Source: Bacillota bacterium
GTDB taxonomy: Bacteria; Bacillota; Clostridia; Lachnospirales; Lachnospiraceae
Length of the DNA: 64,000 nt
Assembly (NCBI GenBank): GCA_023457255.1
Contig: JAEWMB010000007.1
Coordinates: 75,089-139,088, forward strand
Direction of reading: 5' to 3'
A program made the translations under genes and the position numbers. The notes below the pieces were generated by a model, which saw only the letters and a program-made list of their open reading frames with translations, searched no databases and was not told the origin of the DNA. This document shows, in pieces, positions 60,756 through 64,000 of the stretch; position 1 is the stretch's first letter; each line of letters begins with the position of its first letter.

Positions 60756-61140
60756 ACTGGCCTCATTTCTGATGTTATCTCTGATTATTTTATTAGTTTT
60801 ATAGAAAATTTATGATATCTTATCTACACTACAGTCTATTGCATATTGTTCTTAGACTTTTTATTCATAGGGCATATTTGTTCTGACGAAAGCCCTGCAC
60901 TAATCTTAACATAAGGAAATAAAATTGAAAACCTCAAAGTGGCTTAGAAAAAAATCTAAGGTATCATCGAAGGGCAGAAATAAATAATATTTTCTTAGAT
61001 AATATGCAGAATCTGCAAGAGTTCTAGTATTTCACACTTTATATATTGACTTTGGTGGGGTATAATAAAAGATAGAAGGTTGAAGTAAGTATTAATTTCA
61101 ACCGCAGTTGTGTTCCAGAATAGAAAGGCTAGGTAGTAAG
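60756..61140. other. Divergent intergenic region
   Basis: This 385-base AT-rich region should hold promoters for the GNAT gene (minus) and the YhaM-like gene (plus). A TATAAT hexamer at 61061-61066 is preceded by no well-spaced -35. No RNA gene or repeat was recognised. Confidence 0.5.
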
Positions 61141-62088
61141 ATGAGATATTTAAGTGAGTTACGAGACGGAGAGATGTTTAAGGAGACATATCTTTGTAAG
61201 CAACTACAAATTTTAAAAACAAAAGCTGGGAAAAGCTATTATTCTTTATTAGTACAAGATAAAACCGGAATAAGAGATGCTAAGGTATGGGAACTAGGCC
61301 CTGGAATTGAACATTTTGATTCTATGGATTATATACATATCGAAGGACAAGTGACAAGTTTTCAAGGCTCCTTACAGCTTAATGTAAAACGTGTTAGGAA
61401 ATGCCAGGAAGGTGAATACGATCCTGCCGATTATATGCCGTCTACCGATAAGAATGTAGAGGATATGTATAAAGAGCTGCTAAAATATATAGACAAAATG
61501 AAAGAGCCGCATGTAAAACAATTAGCACAGAGTTTTTTTGTTGATGATAAGGATTTTGCATTTCGTTTTAAGAGACACTCCGCTGCAAAAAGTGTACATC
61601 ACGGATTTATGGGCGGACTATTGGAGCACACCTTAGGTGTGGTACGATTATGTGATTACTTAGCCGACAATTATCCATTGGTTCAAAGGGATTTATTACT
61701 GGTTTCCGCAATGTTTCATGATCTTGGCAAATTAGAAGAAATCTCTAGTTTCCCTGAAAATGATTATACCGACGAGGGGAATCTCCTTGGTCATATTTTC
61801 ATCGGAACTGCTAAGTTAAATGAGAGAATGAAGACAATTCCTGGATTCCCTAAGAAAATGGCCAGTGAGATTATGCATTGTATCTTAGCCCATCATGGAG
61901 AACTGGAATATGGTTCGCCAAAGAAGCCGGCACTTATGGAGGCCTTAGCACTTAGTATGGCGGATAATTTGGATGCGAAGCTGCAGACCATGAAGGAAAT
62001 TTTAACAGGAGAAGAGGCTAAGAATGATTGGCTTGGATTCCAGCGTTTATTTGATTCTAATGTAAGAAAATCTTCGGAATATGAATAA
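61141..62088 (+). CDS. YhaM-like 3'-5' exoribonuclease (OB + HD domains)
   Basis: The 315-residue protein has an OB-fold nucleic acid-binding domain (about 1-95; MRYLSELRDGEMFKETYLCKQL) and an HD metal-dependent hydrolase domain (about 150-300; VHHGFMGGLLEHTLGVVRL, then MFHDLGKLEE and ILAHHGE). This is the architecture of YhaM, an exonuclease of RNA and single-stranded DNA in Firmicutes. ATG 61141 is used; the upstream in-frame start at 61108 does not match the family N-terminus. A terminator lies after it at 62120-62157. Confidence 0.9.
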   Translation: MRYLSELRDGEMFKETYLCKQLQILKTKAGKSYYSLLVQDKTGIRDAKVWELGPGIEHFDSMDYIHIEGQVTSFQGSLQLNVKRVRKCQEGEYDPADYMPSTDKNVEDMYKELLKYIDKMKEPHVKQLAQSFFVDDKDFAFRFKRHSAAKSVHHGFMGGLLEHTLGVVRLCDYLADNYPLVQRDLLLVSAMFHDLGKLEEISSFPENDYTDEGNLLGHIFIGTAKLNERMKTIPGFPKKMASEIMHCILAHHGELEYGSPKKPALMEALALSMADNLDAKLQTMKEILTGEEAKNDWLGFQRLFDSNVRKSSEYE

Positions 62089-62119
62089 GAAAGATTTTAA
62101 TGTGGATAGTTTTATCAGA

Positions 62120-62157
62120 AGCTTTGTGCTGTGGATGTTATGGCACAAAGTTCTTTT
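62120..62157 (+). terminator. Terminator after the YhaM-like gene
   Basis: CTTTGTGC (62122-62129) and GCACAAAG (62143-62150) are exact reverse complements, extended by two pairs (one G-T), followed by TTCTTTT. Confidence 0.6.
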
Positions 62158-62205
62158 GCATAAGAGCAAATTCATAAATTGGGTGTTAGAAAGAGAGAGT
62201 AAGAT

Positions 62206-63642
62206 ATGGAGCAGGTTAGGATACCAGAGAAGAATGAAGTCGTGTCAATAACGATAGAAGATATCGGTGCTGATGGGGAAGGGATTGGAAAGATACAAGG
62301 TTTTACCCTATTTGTAAAGGATGCTGTAGTAGGAGATGAACTTCTTGTAAAGGTAATGAAGACGAAGAAAACCTATGGTTATGCCCGCATCGAGCAGATT
62401 GTAACCCCATCTCCTTACCGAGTTACCCCAAGATGTGAGATAGCATCAAGATGTGGTGGCTGTCAGATTCAGCAGTTATCCTATGAGGAGCAGTTACGTT
62501 ATAAGCAAAATAAAGTACTTAACTGCTTAAAAAGAATCGGTGGAATTGAAAATCCTCCGATAGAGCCAATCGTCGGAATGGAGAATCCATATTACTACCG
62601 TAATAAGGCACAATTTCCGGTTGGAAAACGTTCGGATGGAGAAATCGTAATTGGATTTTACGCAGGAAGAACTCATTCCATCATTGACACTGTAAAATGC
62701 CATATAGGCGATGAAAGTACGGAACCTGTCATTGCTTGCATTCGGAATTTTTTGAAGCAAGAAAATATCAGCATCTATAACGAAGAAAGCCATCAAGGGT
62801 TGATAAGACATATCCTGCTTCGAGTTGGATTTATTACCAGGGAACTAATGATTTGTCTGGTTATCAACGGTAAAGAATTACCAGGCAGCGAAAGGCTGGT
62901 AAAACAAATTTTAGAATGTCCGAACCTTCCAAAAAAATTTAAGGTCACTAGTATTTGCCTAAATAAGAACACAAAGAATACGAATGTAATCTTAGGGGAG
63001 GAAATCATACCTCTTTATGGTCCTTCCTATATCACGGATTATATCGGTGATATTCAGTATCAGATTTCTCCATTATCTTTTTATCAGGTTAATCCGGTAC
63101 AGACAAAGAAATTGTATGGGCTGGCACTTGAATATGCAGGACTAACAGGGAAAGAACTTGTTTGGGATTTATACTGCGGAATTGGAACGATATCCTTATT
63201 CTTGGCTAAGAAGGCAAAGATGGTGTATGGGGTTGAAATTATACCGCAAGCCATAGAGGATGCCAAAATAAATGCAAAACTAAACAACATTGCCAATGCA
63301 GAGTTTTTTGTGGGTGCGGCAGAGGAAGTTCTGCCAAAGCAGTACAAGTTAAGTGAAGGAAAGATTCATGCGGATGTCATTGTTGTAGATCCGCCTAGAA
63401 AGGGCTGTGACGAGAGTTTATTAGAAACTATCGTTGCTGTGAAGCCAAAGAGAATTGTATACGTATCCTGCGACCCGGCAACACTGGCAAGGGATTTAAA
63501 GTATTTGATAGAGCGAGGGTATGAACTTAATAGGGTTAGACCGGTAGATCAATTCCCGCATTCGGTGCATATTGAGACGTGTGTTCTATTAACTCGAAAA
63601 ACCAATACAGATTATAATTTTCATTTAGAGATAACTATTTAA
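62206..63642 (+). CDS. rlmD: 23S rRNA uracil-5 methyltransferase (RlmD/RlmCD type)
   Basis: The 478-residue protein has an N-terminal TRAM domain (about 5-65; IGADGEGIGKIQGFTLFVKDAVVGDELLVKV), four Cys for a 4Fe-4S cluster (CEIASRCGGCQIQQL and later Cys), and a SAM methyltransferase domain with DLYCGIGTISLFLA, DPPRKGCDESL and the catalytic Cys in YVSCDPATLARDL. In Bacillus RlmCD methylates U747 and U1939. Which site is modified here cannot be told; Firmicutes often keep one enzyme for both. Confidence 0.92.
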   Translation: MEQVRIPEKNEVVSITIEDIGADGEGIGKIQGFTLFVKDAVVGDELLVKVMKTKKTYGYARIEQIVTPSPYRVTPRCEIASRCGGCQIQQLSYEEQLRYKQNKVLNCLKRIGGIENPPIEPIVGMENPYYYRNKAQFPVGKRSDGEIVIGFYAGRTHSIIDTVKCHIGDESTEPVIACIRNFLKQENISIYNEESHQGLIRHILLRVGFITRELMICLVINGKELPGSERLVKQILECPNLPKKFKVTSICLNKNTKNTNVILGEEIIPLYGPSYITDYIGDIQYQISPLSFYQVNPVQTKKLYGLALEYAGLTGKELVWDLYCGIGTISLFLAKKAKMVYGVEIIPQAIEDAKINAKLNNIANAEFFVGAAEEVLPKQYKLSEGKIHADVIVVDPPRKGCDESLLETIVAVKPKRIVYVSCDPATLARDLKYLIERGYELNRVRPVDQFPHSVHIETCVLLTRKTNTDYNFHLEITI

Positions 63643-63801
63643 GTGATTAATCAAATGAGACTCTATGATAAGATAAATCAACAAATTTTTGGGAGATTAG
63701 AAATATTATTATATTGCCAGTATAGTAAATAAATGGTAACATAAGAAAAACTTATTAATAGGTACCAAGTAATATTGAAAAATGTAAAGGAGTGAAAGAC
63801 T

Positions 63802-64000
63802 TTGATAAAAGTAGGGATACTTGGAGCTTCCGGCTATATGGGTGGAGAGGTAATACGGATTTTGCTGGAACACCCAGAGGTCGAAATAGTATGGTTGACT
63901 AGTAGGGGAGATAAACCTATAGAATATTATCATAAGAACTTATATGGAATGGGACTTAAGTTTATTAAACCGGAAGAGATTACACCATGTGATATTATTT
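63802..64000 (+). CDS. argC: N-acetyl-gamma-glutamyl-phosphate reductase, N-terminal part
   Basis: The frame runs off the right edge of the window. It starts with TTG after AAAGGAG and reads MIKVGILGASGYMGGEVIRI, then LLEHPEVEIVWLTSRGDKPI, the NAD(P)-binding start of ArgC, the third enzyme of arginine biosynthesis. Only 66 residues are visible of about 345. Other arg genes are expected beyond the window. No arginine-repressor box was recognised upstream with certainty. Confidence 0.9.
   Translation, partial: MIKVGILGASGYMGGEVIRILLEHPEVEIVWLTSRGDKPIEYYHKNLYGMGLKFIKPEEITPCDII

Overview
The window comes from the chromosome of a low-G+C, spore-forming anaerobic Firmicute. It is most likely a member of the Lachnospiraceae (clostridial cluster XIVa), close to Lachnoclostridium (Clostridium) phytofermentans. 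The evidence is the sporulation set (spoVT, yabP, yabQ, spoIIE), AGGAGG-type ribosome binding sites, frequent GTG/TTG starts, and plant-glycan functions (a GH115-type enzyme, GH13, and a Cthe_2159-like carbohydrate-binding protein). The species assignment is inference; the family-level assignment is firmer. No plasmid, prophage or CRISPR array is visible.

Layout. The backbone resembles the Bacillus subtilis segment pth-mfd-spoVT-mazG-rqcP(yabO)-yabP-yabQ-divIC-spoIIE-tilS-hpt-ftsH, in the same order and on the same strand, but cargo has been inserted at several points. From 1 to 6.4 kb are the end of a polysaccharide deacetylase, pth, mfd and a PrsA-like lipoprotein. From 6.5 to 17.1 kb is accessory cargo: a NatAB-like ABC exporter, an ArsR repressor, a BusR-like (GntR + RCK_C) regulator with an OpuC-like osmolyte transporter, a Zn/Cd-type P-type ATPase with a separate HMA protein, a Nudix hydrolase, an FMN-dependent dehydrogenase and a relic of a sugar isomerase. 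An LTA-synthase-like gene is on the minus strand at 17.2-19.4 kb, followed by truA and spoVT. From 21.8 to 27 kb are a permease, an alkyltransferase-like protein, a patatin and a carbohydrate-binding lipoprotein. The backbone resumes with mazG at 27.0 kb and runs to ftsH at 37.6 kb, interrupted by a 1.6-kb decayed stretch between tRNA-Met and spoIIE.

From 38 to 64 kb: a GNAT relic, a possible small RNA, a GH13 amylase, tRNA-Tyr/Leu/Gly, a B12-dependent radical SAM protein, nth, a DnaQ-like exonuclease, a VanW lipoprotein, an AIR-synthase-like/Lrp/aminotransferase run, cheX, trmL, mutS2, a two-component system with a degenerate HtrA-like protein downstream, the GH115-type gene, a GNAT, a YhaM-like exonuclease, an RlmD-type methyltransferase and the start of argC.

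Most interesting signals: (1) a probable c-di-AMP osmolyte module in which a BusR-like repressor faces a promoter (TTGACA-N17-TAACAT) overlapped by an inverted repeat resembling the BusR operator, as I recall that operator; (2) an ArsR gene separated by about 4 kb from a consensus promoter with an ArsR-like operator in front of the metal ATPase, the gap holding the Opu genes and an IS3-type transposase relic; (3) a response regulator-kinase pair followed by an HtrA-like protein without catalytic His and Asp, whose promoter carries three half-sites at exact 11-bp period; (4) a recurring TGCGCAGAAATGAGG-like sequence at translation starts; (5) a 157-nt structured leader on the HU gene; (6) a SpoIIE lacking most of the usual membrane domain next to the decayed stretch.
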